A DNA stretch of 64,000 bases from Paramecium sonneborni. Taxonomy: Eukaryota > Ciliophora > Oligohymenophorea > Peniculida > Parameciidae. The stretch spans positions 1,549-65,548 of the forward strand of contig CAJJDN010000036.1 of the NCBI GenBank assembly GCA_905182985.1, given 5' to 3'. Positions within the stretch are counted from its first letter, which is position 1. Each line of letters starts with the position of its first letter. The position numbers and the translations under genes were made by a program. The notes below the pieces were generated by a model. The model saw only the letters and a list, made by a program, of their open reading frames with translations. It was not told the DNA's origin and ran no database searches. This document shows positions 47,401-60,458 of this stretch, piece after piece.

Positions 47401-49396
47401 AATTAATGAATAATTAGAGAAAATTATTGTTTATATGAATGATACAGTTCTACCTAAACCAATCAAAGATTTAATTGCTCATTTTCTCTTATAATTTTTA
47501 GTATTAATACTAATCATAATTATAATATCTAATCTCTTTTTACATAAAAAGAGTATTTAATCTAATTGCATCTAATAAATAACATTAGATTTGAATTTTT
47601 TAGATGCATATAGTTAAACTATGTCAGGATCTCGGCATGTAATTTATTATAGAGATTTTTATCCTATTTAAAATGATACAATTATACCATTTAATAATAT
47701 TTAAATTAATGTAAGTAGATATGATAAAATTTATATAGCTTGGCAACATATTGCAAAAGGAAGTATTAGACTTAATAATATGTATTTAAATTATTCAAAA
47801 ATTGCTTAATAAAGTGACATCAAAAACATTACTTTCTATTTTATAAACTTTGATTTAAAAAGTAAAATATCTCAAACTCTCTATGATTACTCAACTTATT
47901 ATCAAATTATGCAACAATTATTTTATATGTCTTATTAATCATTTGCTTCCTCCCCTCAAACCTATTTATCAGGAAGAAACGATTCTTACATGACTTAAAT
48001 TGCTAGATCATAGGTTTATTATAACTTTTTTGATGTTAGCGAAAGTGCTAATAAAACTCTAGAAGATTGTCAAATTTATAATATAGAAATGAATGATTAT
48101 TTTGATTAGATTGTCAATTATTATTTTTTAGGAATGTACTTAACAATTATTCTCTAATTAATATTCTAAATAATTAATTATCTAAAAGTAGTTCATACAA
48201 TCAAAGTTTATTTGAAGCTATTTAAAATGTTAGATAAAGAAGATTGTATTCAAATTTTACATTCATGTGATTAATTAATAAGTATGGTATCATATAACAG
48301 AATCTTTTTAAGGTAGAAAGATTATAAATTAATTTTGAATTTACCTTAATTCATATTGGATGATGTTAGAAAAAGTTCAAATAGAGCAACGGTGGTATTT
48401 GTTAAAAAAAAAAGAATTAACAATAAACAATTTTAAGAAAATTCTAACTATTCAAGCTATTGTTCAATAGCTATAATTTTCTTATTTTCAATAATTATAA
48501 TTGCATATATATTTGCTTTTCATTTGTATTATCTATAAATAACTAATTCTATAGGGCCAATAAGTAATAGGGCAATTTTAGCCTAAAATAATAGGTTGAA
48601 TTTTATTGTTGCTACAAATCGAATCGATTTATTTTTAATAAAACAATATTTTGAAACTTATGCTCTTATTAATGGATCTGACCCAGGTCATCAAATTATG
48701 AGTAGAAACATTCAAACAGATACTTTTATATTGAATTTATTAAATTTAGATGAAGAATTAATTTAATAAGATATTTCAAGATTAAAAATGATAGATTTTA
48801 CTAGTTTAATACTAAATAATGAATAATCAAATTCAGAACTTAGTGATATATAATGGAAATAACTTTTAGGATAAGATGTTTGTCTTTTAACAGGTTGTGA
48901 TATGCAAAGTCAATTATTTTATGATAGGTTACATTAAAAAGAATTAATTCCACTTTTTTAAGCAGGAATTGTTAATTTGTAATCTAAGGTATTATCTTTT
49001 GTAGAAGGAGCATCTTATTTAATTTTCAAAAATAATTAATCTTATTTATAGAAAGCACTTGCAATACAGAGTATTCTTGATGATAGTGAATATCTTATTT
49101 ATATATTATGGGGAATCGATATTATTTAATTTCAAATAAGCGAATTTAGTTAATACTTTTTAGATATATCTTAATAAACAATAGATAGATTAACAAGGTA
49201 TAACTAAGCTTTTATTCTATTAATTGGAATGCTTATATTAATCTTTGTTTCAACATTTCAAATCTTTTTTGGATATTATTAATTCAAACGATATGTACTT
49301 TCTAAAGCAATAATTAAATCTATACCATTACCAATCTTGTTTTCAAGAAATATTCCAAAGCATTTAGAAAGCTTTCGAAGAAAATATGAAAAATGA
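44403..49396 (+). CDS. TmcB-like multi-TM PAS-domain protein (copy B)
   Basis: Two introns (25, 22 nt) give exactly 1649 codons. The start MKYFSKLIYYFLRIGSTTER aligns with copy A. Ten or so TM segments are followed by CNDLNCPCK, TPR-like helices, and a PAS-like region (~46380-46780): FCGFFGYQNLNIPLTKIDQL, LPIKLGQIHNGLIESYL, GYILVDSDFLVFGITRNIYE. A second membrane part follows with TLDLNFLDAYSQTMSGSRHV, then VCLLTGCDMQSQLFYDRLHQ, ending IPLPILFSRNIPKHLESFRR. The uninterrupted long frame under the ciliate code shows it is intact. It sits 350 bp after an SK channel and 67 bp before copy C. Sensory role is inferred from PAS plus membrane layout. Confidence 0.75.
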
Positions 49397-49463
49397 TTTT
49401 ATGATTTCTAATTTTTATGTTTCATTAATTAAAAATTGATATCATTATATTAGAATACATCAA

Positions 49464-52400
49464 ATGATTTATAGGATTTTTGAATATTTGCTACAGATAT
49501 CATTAATGGAAAGCTATTAGACTAAGAAAAAATTCTCTATTGCTGATCAACTTATCTTGTGGATCTATTTTTTTTAAATAAATGGATTTTTAGTAATGAA
49601 TGAGAATCAAAATTCAAGTATATTATAAGAAAATCAATATTTGTTTACTATTTTATAATATGCCAATACTATAGTAGAAGCTATTAAATATTTTGGCCTT
49701 GACTTTCTATCATGCGCTACACTAATATTCTTAATTATAATTTTTGTAATAGTAATTATCTGTTCAATTATAACACACGAAGTAAAATATCAACAATTTA
49801 TAAATAGTAAATTAGAATAATTAAAGTTTATTTTGTATACTTTAATTGGATCCTTTTATGTCCATTATAAATTGTTTTTATTCAAGCTTTAACTAAAAGG
49901 AAAATATTTTATTAAGATTAAAACTAATTAAATAATCAAAATAATTATCTCATTTTACTCATTAGTATTATGGGTACCATTTTAGTAATAATTAGTTCTA
50001 TTGTTTCAAACTTTTTTTTTACAAAAAGGGAAATCCATTAAAAGGATTTACTAAAATATGATTATATTGAATCTTTTTTTATACCTCCACTTATTGTTTG
50101 TTATATTGCTCTATCTATTATTTATTAAGAATAAGAATCAAATATAATATTTATCCATGGAATTCATTTTGTTATTATTATCATGCATTTAAGAATTGGA
50201 CATAAATTTGTTTTTGGTTTAAATCAATTATCCATTTTATTTAACTAAATTTCAATATTAAGCATTCTTTTTAATTTGCTTTTAATTATTTGGAAAGTTA
50301 TAACTAAAGATGATAAATTTTTTTTCTTTACTTTTTTTATTACAAGTCAAGTAATATTTTTTTTATTTTAGTTATTATGGTATACTGTTGAATCTCTACT
50401 CAATAGATAAATCAAAAAAACTATATAATAATTTTGTATGGGGTCTAGTCTTTGCTATTTAGTTGAATCAATTGATTATTTTATTTCTGAAGAGTCTTAA
50501 GGAATTGAATTAGTAATTCAATTATTAATTCATAAAAATAATTGTGTTGATGTTTTGTGTCCTTGCAAGGAATTTGAAATTCTTGAAATAGATAGAATAA
50601 CATTAGAAAAAAACCCAAAACAAAAAAACTTTATTTTAAAAAATTGGATTCTTTATCTTTATAAAAGCTAACTAAGAAATAAATAAGATAAGCATAATAA
50701 AAAATAATAGGAATTGATAATTCTTAATTATTTATCTTTTTAAAAATATTACTTAGAAAATCATGTTTTAACTTGTAAAACAATATATTAGTGTATTGAT
50801 GTTAAATAATAGATTTAAAAAAAAGAAAAGATATTTGATGTGACTAAAACCATTTTGTTTTTGATATGGTAAAAATGTAGATTAAAATTGATGAATCAAT
50901 CATTAAAACAAATTAAAATAACATAATAAGAATATTTTATTATTACTGATATAAACATTTTATAAATATTGGGGGATTAAATAATTTAAAGTCTTTAAGA
51001 AGTGCTTCTTTCATAAAAATAATTATGGGAAGACTACTAAAAAAATTAATTATTAAATTTTGATCATCTATTAAGAGCTGTTGATTAAGTTTAGAAATTA
51101 AAAAAATAATCCAAAAGATAATTTGAAGAATACTAAAAATATAGAAATTAAAGTAAAGAAACAATATACTCTTTAAAAATTAAATTTCTATTTTATTTAA
51201 TAATCTATTAGGATCTTAAAATAACATTTAAAATTTAATAACAATTAAATGAATTTGAATAAGCTTCTCATTATGAGATTAATTTAAATGAATTTAATAA
51301 TTTATCTTTTCTTACAGGTTAAGCTCTATCTATTATTTCAAATATTAGTCCAGAACATTAAGGTAGATTAGAATAAAAACTCACTAATGAATTTAAGTAG
51401 TTTTTCGGATACAATGAAGAAGAAGGATAATCATTGACTCATATAAAATATTTAATGCCAAACAAATTAGGTGATGTACATTCTGGATTAGTTGAAAATT
51501 TCTTTTTTAAAGGATAGAGTGAAAGAATAAATAATTCTTCACTTGCATTTATTCTAAATAAAAAGAATCTTATTGAATAAGTTAAGTTATGCTTAAGTTA
51601 TTTTTTCCCAGTAAATTTAAGAGACCTATCATTTTACATGATCGCTCATATTTAAAAAACCTCTAAAATTTAATAAAATTTTTAGGATTAAAATTTAAAA
51701 GGACATATAATATTAGACAAAGAATTCAAAATACTTGGAATTACATAAAACATTTATGAAAAACTTAATTACAAATTCTATTTTAAATAAAGTTAAGATG
51801 CAAAATTAATTACTCCTGAAGAAATTTACAAGAATTTCAATATATTTTGTTTAATTCCTTAATTATAATCAAATTTATAGAATTATTATGAAAAAATGTA
51901 AGGAGGTTTATTAAAAGAAAATGAAGTTATATTTTTTAAAGAGAAGAGTCTTATGAAAATAGATTATCAATACATTAAATAATAATAATCTGAATAAAAA
52001 TCAAATTTTAAAAAGTTATCTTCAATTAAACTTACAAATAAAAAATTACTTCTCAATTTAATTGAAAAAACAATGAAAATTTAAAATAACTAAAATATGG
52101 ATGATAATACAAAATACTATCCAATAGAATTAACGGTTATTTAAAAGATTCTACATCCTTATAGCAGTGAATAAATTTTGGAACCATTTTTATATTATTT
52201 GATAGAAATAGAATTTTTAGAAGATTTTAAAAAAAACATAGAACAAAAAATAAAAAGTAAGTAATATTTAAAATGGTAGTAAATTACAAAGAAAAATATT
52301 GAATTGTAAAGAAGGTCAACATATTAGTAATATTAATTTGAAAGTATCAACTTTATAAGTAGTGATAAGATGATCTCTTATAATGGAGAAGAATAATAGA

Positions 52401-54561
52401 TTATTTAGGATGTTCCTCTAAATAAAAATAGAAGACAATCTTAAATAAAATTCAAAGAATTTTAACATCATCTTTAAGAAATTTAAAGCTAAAATTCATC
52501 TATTCTTAATATTCCAAATAAAGTACACAAATTTTTTGAATTTCTTGAAGAAAATCGCCATCCCTCTGTTTTTATGGCAACTTATGGAATAATATCTATA
52601 CATATATTGATAACAATATTTTCTATTGGAATGATCTGCATTGTTTATTTTTATAAAAAAGAAATATAATAAAATTGCGTTGTAAATAGCACTGAAGATG
52701 TTAATTATTTTAACGGCTACTCTTTGATACTATCTGGATCTAGGCAAATTTTATTTCATTCAAATTTTTAGACATCCTTAAATCCTATTTAAATATAAGC
52801 TGATGATGGAATTATAAGTATTTCAAGTAGAGATAGAATAAATATATCATGGCACATATTAGTTTAAAGTATGTAAGGAGTGTTAGGAAAATATTCAAAG
52901 TATTCTAAAATTCTATTATCCTATGAAGATGAACCAGTTAATTTATATTATCCAGATTTCTCAAATTAAATAATTATGAGTGAAAAATTAAATAGTTTTG
53001 CTATTCATTATACGACATTATATTAAGAACTTTATCTTTCATTTTAAAATGACTTATCCCTTAACAAATATTTATTTAATAATAATGAAAGCAATTTAGA
53101 GTATTAAAATATTTTATTTTTAGATTAAGAAACAGATATTTCTTATATTTTAATTATTTAGAAATTTTATCATAAGTAAATTCATCTCTTATTAATTGTG
53201 ATGAATATAATGATAAAGTAAATGAATAATATGATTAATTGGTATTAATTATTTTCTTATTGTTATATTGCATAGCATTAGTATTTGGTGTTTTTCATGT
53301 TTTAGCAATTTTAAGATTAAAAAAAGTAATTTAAATTTATTTAAATTAATTTGTTTCTATTGAGTTTAATGAAAGTGAATTTATTATAAATCATTATGAA
53401 AGATTATAAGAAAATATCAATTTAGATAATCTTTTGTTAAAATAAAATCATTTTGACTAAATTAAATAAATTCCTACAAGCATCCTTACACTAATATAAT
53501 TTTAAGAAACTAATTCAATTTCAGTTTTGATAGATAGCAATTTAAGATAGAATAAAAGGAGCAGATTAGCGATAGAAGTAAAAAAAATATTTTTCAAATC
53601 ACCAACTTTGTCACTAAAAAAGTTCATTATTTTATATCTTATATTGATAATCCTAAAAATTATCTTCTCTGCTGTTTTCTAGATTTATTATGATTATGTA
53701 GGTTCTGGTGTAGCTCCTGCAGCAAAGAGAGAAATTTATGCTTAATTGATGAGATTTAATTTCATTCTTACAATTAACATGTGGGACACCTATATGTTAA
53801 AATAATTTTATATGATGTCAAAAGATTCATCTGATCAATATAATTATTCTAATTATTCAAATTAGAATATTAAAAATAATTAACAGCTTTTTAGTTTGAT
53901 GGAAATTAATAAAACATTTTTATTGAATTAAATTCAACTATTGTAAAAATATGATATAACTGATTTTTTGTATGGTAATTCGATAGAACAAAATAAAAAT
54001 TTATAAATATCAGAAAAACATAAATAAATTTTAATAGGATAGGATATTTGCATACTGACAGGATGTAATATGAGTTAAGATCTATTATTAAATAGATTAT
54101 TTAATGATAAATTGAAAGATTATTTTTAAGTTGGTCTAATATAATTAATAAAAAATACATTTTAAGTGATTATTGAATATAATTACTTAATAACTGATGA
54201 TCAATTAATGAATGATCAACGAATGAAAGGGATATTTTAAATGCACAATTCCAATCATTATTTATTATATATGTTTTATGGTCTTGATGCTACCTAATAT
54301 TAGATTTCTTAGTTTTGCTAATACTTTTAAAATTTAACAAAAGTTACTTTAAATCAATTAACTGAATCTAACATTATTTACATTTTAATTTTTGGTATCT
54401 TCATGTTATTTATTACTCTATTTATAGAAATATTTGTAGCAATGAACTTTATATAGAAATTTGAATTAGGAAGAGAAAGTATTAGATAGATTCCTTTAGA
54501 TATAATATTTTAGAAAGGAATACCAAAAAAATTAAGCTACCTAATGAGGAAATATAAATGA
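49464..54561 (+). CDS. TmcB-like multi-TM PAS-domain protein (copy C)
   Basis: At least two introns (26 nt near 49790 and probably 23 nt near 52260) give about 1680 residues. Architecture repeats copies A and B: MIYRIFEYLLQISLMESYQT, N-terminal TM bundle (ILLISIMGTILVIISSIVSN), NNCVDVLCPCKEF cysteine motif, TPR-like helices, a PAS-like region (~51400-51800; QFFGYNEEEGQSLTHIKYLM, GHIILDKEFKILGITQNIYE) and the C-terminal membrane part ending RQIPLDIIFQKGIPKKLSYL. It keeps LTGCNMSQDLLLNRLF (A and B have LTGCDM). It is more diverged than A and B are from each other by eye, so the tandem B/C pair is probably not a recent duplication. Confidence 0.7.
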
Positions 54562-54607
54562 ATATAAATTTAGAAATATATATAATATATAATTTTAATA
54601 AATAAAA

Positions 54608-54920
54608 ATGGCTATGGACAATAGTAAGTTTGAGCAAATGAGCAAACATTTCCCAAAATCATTAAAGTTTTCATTAAATCCAGTGTATTATGGAGCTAGA
54701 GTTGGAATTTAAGCATACTTAGGAATATTGGTTGGTGGAACTCTAATAATCTATCTCAATACATTTAATGGAATCACATTCCCATATTTATATAGGAAAG
54801 TAAAAATTAATTAAAAACATTTAATAGTAAAAAGTTGAATATCAAGCAGTACCAGATTTCTATTCAAAATAAGTATTGCTATATTAAAGAACAGTACCAA
54901 ATACGGTGACTCAATTGTGA
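54608..54920 (+). CDS. Small single-TM protein
   Basis: One 28-nt intron gives 94 residues: MAMDNSKFEQMSKHFPKSLK, a GARVGIQAYLGILVGGTLII glycine-containing TM segment, YLNTFNGITFPYLYRK, then a C-terminal VEYQAVPDFYSKQVLLYQRT. The compact single-span layout with a tyrosine-rich soluble tail resembles small supernumerary subunits of mitochondrial complexes. Family not recognised. It starts 46 bp after the stop of TmcB-like copy C. Confidence 0.6.
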
Positions 54921-55011
54921 GATTATAATAATGAAAAATATTAAAATATTAGTCATACAGTAAATAAAGGTCATTATTCTGTTTATTACTATTTATTTTT
55001 TTGTTAATATA

Positions 55012-56176
55012 GTGCGTTATTTTTCTGATACTTGTAATCATAATCAAACAAACAACAAAAATCCTTTTTTCTATAGCTTTTTTGTACAATTCACTCTGAA
55101 ATTGATATTATGATAATTTTTTAGCATAATGAAGAGATGTAGGTAAATAAGTCATAAAGCTCAAATTGAAATTGAAGAAAATCAAATGATAATGTGTAAT
55201 TATTATGCTTATAAACATTCTTATTCACTTCTTTATAATCTACCCTACTTTTCATTAATAATTATTATAAAACCTACTTATGGATTTTTGGAATAGTAAG
55301 ATTCCCTAAATAAAAAGATAGAGATAATCAAGTATAGATTCTATTCATAATAAGTGAAATATCTTTCTGAATTGACATCTTTAATTTAGACCTTAACAAT
55401 TTCGATTTAAGATTTATTAAGCTAATCTTTGATCTCTATATTAATTAAATAACTCCTTAAATTCTCTATTTCATAATCTAAGTATAATCATATACTGCAA
55501 ATACAATAATTTAAGCAGCTAAAATTCCATGAGATTCATAATAATTTGGTAAAAGAAGAGTGAGAATCTGGTCTAAATCTCCATAAGAAGCTTTATATTT
55601 ATTAAGATATTTGTTAATACTAAGATATGCAGAAAAGCTATTATCATATCACTCTTTCAAATAACTAATTCTGCACTCTTCTTATTATTTATAAATCCAT
55701 TAATACTTCCTAAATTTTTAGTCAACATGGATAATAATCCATCAATTTCTTAATCTTAAATATCATCAGAAACATATTTTCTAAAATTTCCTTTAAACTA
55801 TTATTAATATCGTTTATTTATGATTAGTATATTTATATAATCTAGATTTGATGAAGGAATCAAATTTATCTAAAAATTATTTAAACTTGTCCTTAAATTC
55901 AATGATTTCTCTTATTTCAAAAATCAATAGCTCATTTATAGTAAAAGATGTTGTAAATCTAGTAGATTTTTAAAGAAAAAATCAAAATAGTAATATTCAA
56001 ATTTAATTGATGTTCTGGATGCTACAATTTAAAATCATGGTTAAATTATTGAATACTCAATTACATGGTTCTAGATATTATTATTTGAATTAAAGTTATT
56101 TATTTCTAATAATAAATTATTAAATTAATTTAAGTATTATATGAACTATTATTGACAATTCTATTCCAATAATAGA
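55012..56176. repeat. Assembly-duplicated segment, first copy
   Basis: 1165 bp that recur at 56178-57342 with no difference that I could see, separated by a single N at 56177. Confidence 0.9.
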
Positions 56177-56177
56177 N
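56177..56177. other. Assembly join (single N)
   Basis: Lone N between two copies of the same 1165-bp sequence; same signature as at 35768. Confidence 0.95.
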
Positions 56178-57342
56178 GTGCGTTATTTTTCTGATACTTG
56201 TAATCATAATCAAACAAACAACAAAAATCCTTTTTTCTATAGCTTTTTTGTACAATTCACTCTGAAATTGATATTATGATAATTTTTTAGCATAATGAAG
56301 AGATGTAGGTAAATAAGTCATAAAGCTCAAATTGAAATTGAAGAAAATCAAATGATAATGTGTAATTATTATGCTTATAAACATTCTTATTCACTTCTTT
56401 ATAATCTACCCTACTTTTCATTAATAATTATTATAAAACCTACTTATGGATTTTTGGAATAGTAAGATTCCCTAAATAAAAAGATAGAGATAATCAAGTA
56501 TAGATTCTATTCATAATAAGTGAAATATCTTTCTGAATTGACATCTTTAATTTAGACCTTAACAATTTCGATTTAAGATTTATTAAGCTAATCTTTGATC
56601 TCTATATTAATTAAATAACTCCTTAAATTCTCTATTTCATAATCTAAGTATAATCATATACTGCAAATACAATAATTTAAGCAGCTAAAATTCCATGAGA
56701 TTCATAATAATTTGGTAAAAGAAGAGTGAGAATCTGGTCTAAATCTCCATAAGAAGCTTTATATTTATTAAGATATTTGTTAATACTAAGATATGCAGAA
56801 AAGCTATTATCATATCACTCTTTCAAATAACTAATTCTGCACTCTTCTTATTATTTATAAATCCATTAATACTTCCTAAATTTTTAGTCAACATGGATAA
56901 TAATCCATCAATTTCTTAATCTTAAATATCATCAGAAACATATTTTCTAAAATTTCCTTTAAACTATTATTAATATCGTTTATTTATGATTAGTATATTT
57001 ATATAATCTAGATTTGATGAAGGAATCAAATTTATCTAAAAATTATTTAAACTTGTCCTTAAATTCAATGATTTCTCTTATTTCAAAAATCAATAGCTCA
57101 TTTATAGTAAAAGATGTTGTAAATCTAGTAGATTTTTAAAGAAAAAATCAAAATAGTAATATTCAAATTTAATTGATGTTCTGGATGCTACAATTTAAAA
57201 TCATGGTTAAATTATTGAATACTCAATTACATGGTTCTAGATATTATTATTTGAATTAAAGTTATTTATTTCTAATAATAAATTATTAAATTAATTTAAG
57301 TATTATATGAACTATTATTGACAATTCTATTCCAATAATAGA
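56178..57342. repeat. Assembly-duplicated segment, second copy
   Basis: Offset from the first copy is 1166 bp. This copy joins the unique sequence to its right, which carries the 5' part of the minus-strand gene. Confidence 0.9.
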
Positions 57343-57800
57343 CATTGTTTTGCTTTTTAATTAGTATTTAATTTTGAAATTTCTTCTAAAGAGAAACCTT
57401 TGTAAGTAAATTCTTAATCAAAAATAACTGATTTGATTTATACAATCATCTTCTTTAAAGGATATTTCAATAAAACCCACTTATTCTTAAAGTATTTAGT
57501 TGGGTCAATATTTAAAGTGTTTATAATTTGAATAACGATTATGATTAATGAAATAGGATTTACGAACATTCATTAATACTGAAAGTTATTCTCTTTCAAT
57601 TAGTTATAATTTGAGTGAAGGATATGACATATCCTCTTTGATTCTATTAATTGGATATTCTGATAAATGTAATTTGGTTGGAGTTATAATTATTCTATCC
57701 TTAAAATTAATAGTGTCCATAGTCTTGTTTTCATAATAGATAAATATTTGATCTAAGAATTCTGTCTCAAAAATATTTGAACAAACAACTATTATACCAC

Positions 57801-59670
57801 TCATTTTATTTATATATTTTCAATAACATTTAATAACTAATCAACTTTTGGTCTCTTATCAAAATCTTATTACCAACACCATCTAATTATATCATCCATT
57901 AATGATTTTGATTCAATCTTAGGTCTTACAGCCTTATTAAGACATTCCTAAACATTTTATAATTATAATCCTTCAAAAGGTACTTTCTTCTCAAACATCT
58001 CATACATTATCATACCTACACTATAAATATCTCCTTCTTATGATCCACTAATAACCTAACCTCTTTGTGTTATTAATTCTGGTGATGTAAAACCAGATTT
58101 ATTTGTATAAAAATGTAAAAGTGATTAATATTTCTTTATTCCAAAAAGACCAAAATCAACTAAAAATTAAATCTGTTATTACCTATTTTCACTTGACCAT
58201 TTTATTTTATCATAACATTTTCACTTGTTAAACTACCATGACAAAGTCTTTGCTTATGTAAATAACTAAGTCCTTGTAATATTTAAATTAATATTTTTAT
58301 CTTCTATTCTATTGAAATCTAATATTAGATTAAATAATTATGCAATGAATATTAATAAAACTTTATTAAATACACTACATTATTATCTTAAATATTCAAT
58401 CCATAAATATGATAAAGATATTCATTATTTAATTAATTTACTTATTCTATTTCTTACTTTATTTATTCAATCAAATATGGCTATAATTATTTAAATTCTA
58501 TTATTCTCATTCCATAACTCTTTTATTAAATCTGACAAATCATTATATAACCTAAACCATTTGTCTTTTATCTTTTTATTTATTGAGTCTAATTTTATTT
58601 CATTAGCTCTTTATAATCAAATTATATTTGTTTTTTTTCATCAACAGAACTATCATTATTCAAAAATTATTAATTTATTGGATGCTCTGATACAGTACTC
58701 ATAGTAACATTTCTATTTCCCAAAAATATAGAAAAAGTCTCTTATTTTAATGCTAAAATAAATGGGAAAATATTTGCTAATAATAAATCAACTATCAATA
58801 TTAAAATATATAGCAGCAGTTAATTTTAACTCAGTTCTGATTAAAAGAATTGTTTTATCTTATCTTAATTTTCCATTAATAAAATATTGCTAATTATCTA
58901 AACTATTCTTAAGATTGTCCAATAAAAGATTAACTTCTATAATCTATTTGAAATATTTTCTTATTTAGATGATTTAAATGGGGATCCTCTATATTTACAT
59001 TGTAAATAAAATGATGTAATCATAAATTAAATAGGTATCGATACATTGATAACGATATTTATATAAAATAATACTCCTGCTAATATGTAATCAAAGTTAT
59101 ACAACAATACTACAATTAATTAAGCTATTCCATATACTAATAAAACATCTTTCATTGCATGAATCAAAGTATTTGGATTATATGGAAGTTCGTCACCTTA
59201 ACCTATTTGTAAATGTGAATCATAATGCTAACAAATCACTGTCCAAAATAATGATTAATAAACTATCCAAAATAATCCATCAGGAACGTATATTGTATTT
59301 AACAGCTATTTTTCTATGCTCAAAATATAATCATCAGCTGAATTTTAATCAAAAACCTATTTTACATGTCTAAATATACGTCATATAAATATAAAGCCAT
59401 ATTCAACATATAGGCTAAACAAGAAAATACAATAGAAAGATAAAATATTTTTCCCAAGTATTTTGCTTTCCTTCCAATCTTACAATATTTGATTGTTCCA
59501 AAACAAAAAATTGTTGTGTAAATCATACTCAAAACCAAAAAAGCTATTCCTAAAACAAACTCACTTTAACTCTTTTATTCATATCTCATTAATAATATTA
59601 TATTTATATTAATAATAATCTTGTGGAATAAAGCAATTCTTTCATATTATTCTGATAATATTTAATTCAT
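57801..59670 (-). CDS. 7-TM receptor-like protein fused to a TKL/GC-type pseudokinase
   Basis: Two 23-nt introns give exactly 608 codons. The first ~330 residues hold about seven hydrophobic segments, for example EFVLGIAFLVLSMIYTTIFC, IFYLSIVFSCLAYMLNMALY, VLLVYGIAQLIVVLLYN, LAGVLFYINIVINVSIPIQF and LLLYILILIVDLLLANIFPF. The cytosolic half is a kinase-like domain: YGMRIIEFKQLQPYLIEQIK, ILQGLSYLHKQRLCHGSLTS then ENVMI, VKIVDFGLFG, SGFTSPELIT, GDIYSVGMIMYEMF and DFDKRPKVDQLL. In the catalytic loop HRD is replaced by HGS (near 58235), so the catalytic Asp is missing while DFG is kept, as in receptor guanylyl-cyclase kinase-homology domains. Likely a ligand-regulated scaffold or allosteric module in a membrane. 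No gap in the frame. Confidence 0.7.
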
Positions 59671-59870
59671 AATCAAATGAATAAAAAAAATTACACAACA
59701 CAATTTAATTGTTTTTTCTAAGTAAAAAATATTTAGATCATATAATTTATTCAAATTGTAAAATACTATATGTATAATGAGAAATGAAATAGGTAATTGA
59801 CTTAAATGGTATTAGATAATATAATTAGTAGTATTATATCAATTATTTTTTTATATATTAATTAATATCA

Positions 59871-60458
59871 ATGTCAAAATTGTAAAGATGTACAACTGTA
59901 GGAGCTCTTGAATCTAAAATGATTCACTACCCACCAGATGGAACAGGTATATTTAAAGAATTAATTTATAAGGTAGAGATTCTTATGTTACTTTATAAAG
60001 TGGAGGAATTTGGAAAGAAATTTAAATTTAATGTGTTCATCCTGAATTAGGAACTTTTAGTAAACAAAAATAATGGAGACCTCCTGCTCCTATGATGGTC
60101 CCTAAATTTAGACATTATCAAAGTGACGGATCAGGAAGAGATAATTATGTAATGTAATTTACATTTTATATCTTCAAGTGCTGATGAAGGAGGATTAGCT
60201 CCTTCATCCAAAAAGTTTCAAAGAAAAACTAACTTTTTCACATCTTTAAGAGATTATGAACCTTGTCCACCAATACCTTAATAAGATTGTTTTAGAATGG
60301 CTTAAACACCAAGTGCATAATCTTTTAAATAATACTTAAAAACTTAATAATTAGCTACTTAGTAAGGTGATTTAATTCAAAGATTAAATGTTCCTAGAAA
60401 ATCTGAAGATCCTTATAAAAGAATAAGAAAGCTATCAGCTCCCTTTTATAAAAAATGA
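59871..60458 (+). CDS. Axonemal DGxGRDxYV-repeat protein
   Basis: Two introns (26, 25 nt) give 178 residues. Two copies of a motif occur about 55 residues apart: YPPDGTGRDSYVTLQSGGIW and YQSDGSGRDNYVIADEGGLA. Between and after are proline-rich pieces (KQKQWRPPAPMMVPKFRHYQ; LRDYEPCPPIPQQDC) and a basic C-terminus LNVPRKSEDPYKRIRKLSAP. The DG.GRD.Y pattern with following GG occurs in small proteins of ciliated protists thought to bind axonemal or cortical microtubules; I cannot give a firm family name. The start lies 200 bp from the divergent pseudokinase gene's start. Confidence 0.6.

Larger units (their letters stand above)
54970..57804 (-). pseudogene. Disrupted minus-strand gene across an assembly join
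   Basis: From ATG at 57804 the frame reads MSGIIVVCSNIFETEFLDQI and ITPTKLHLSEYPINRIKEDM, then needs a one-base shift to DPTKYFKNKWVLLKYPLKKM and KGFSLEEISKLN. Further on the best frames contain TGA at 57201-57203 (within SIIQP, TGA, FQIVASRTSIKFEYYYFDFF) and 56815-56817 (SYLKE, TGA, YDNSFSAYLSINKYL). A later piece, GDLDQILTLLLPNYYESHGI, faintly recalls the start of a nucleotide cyclase catalytic region, but that is speculative. About 1165 bp are present twice because of the N at 56177. The ATG overlaps the stop of the pseudokinase gene (ATGA). Confidence 0.35.
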
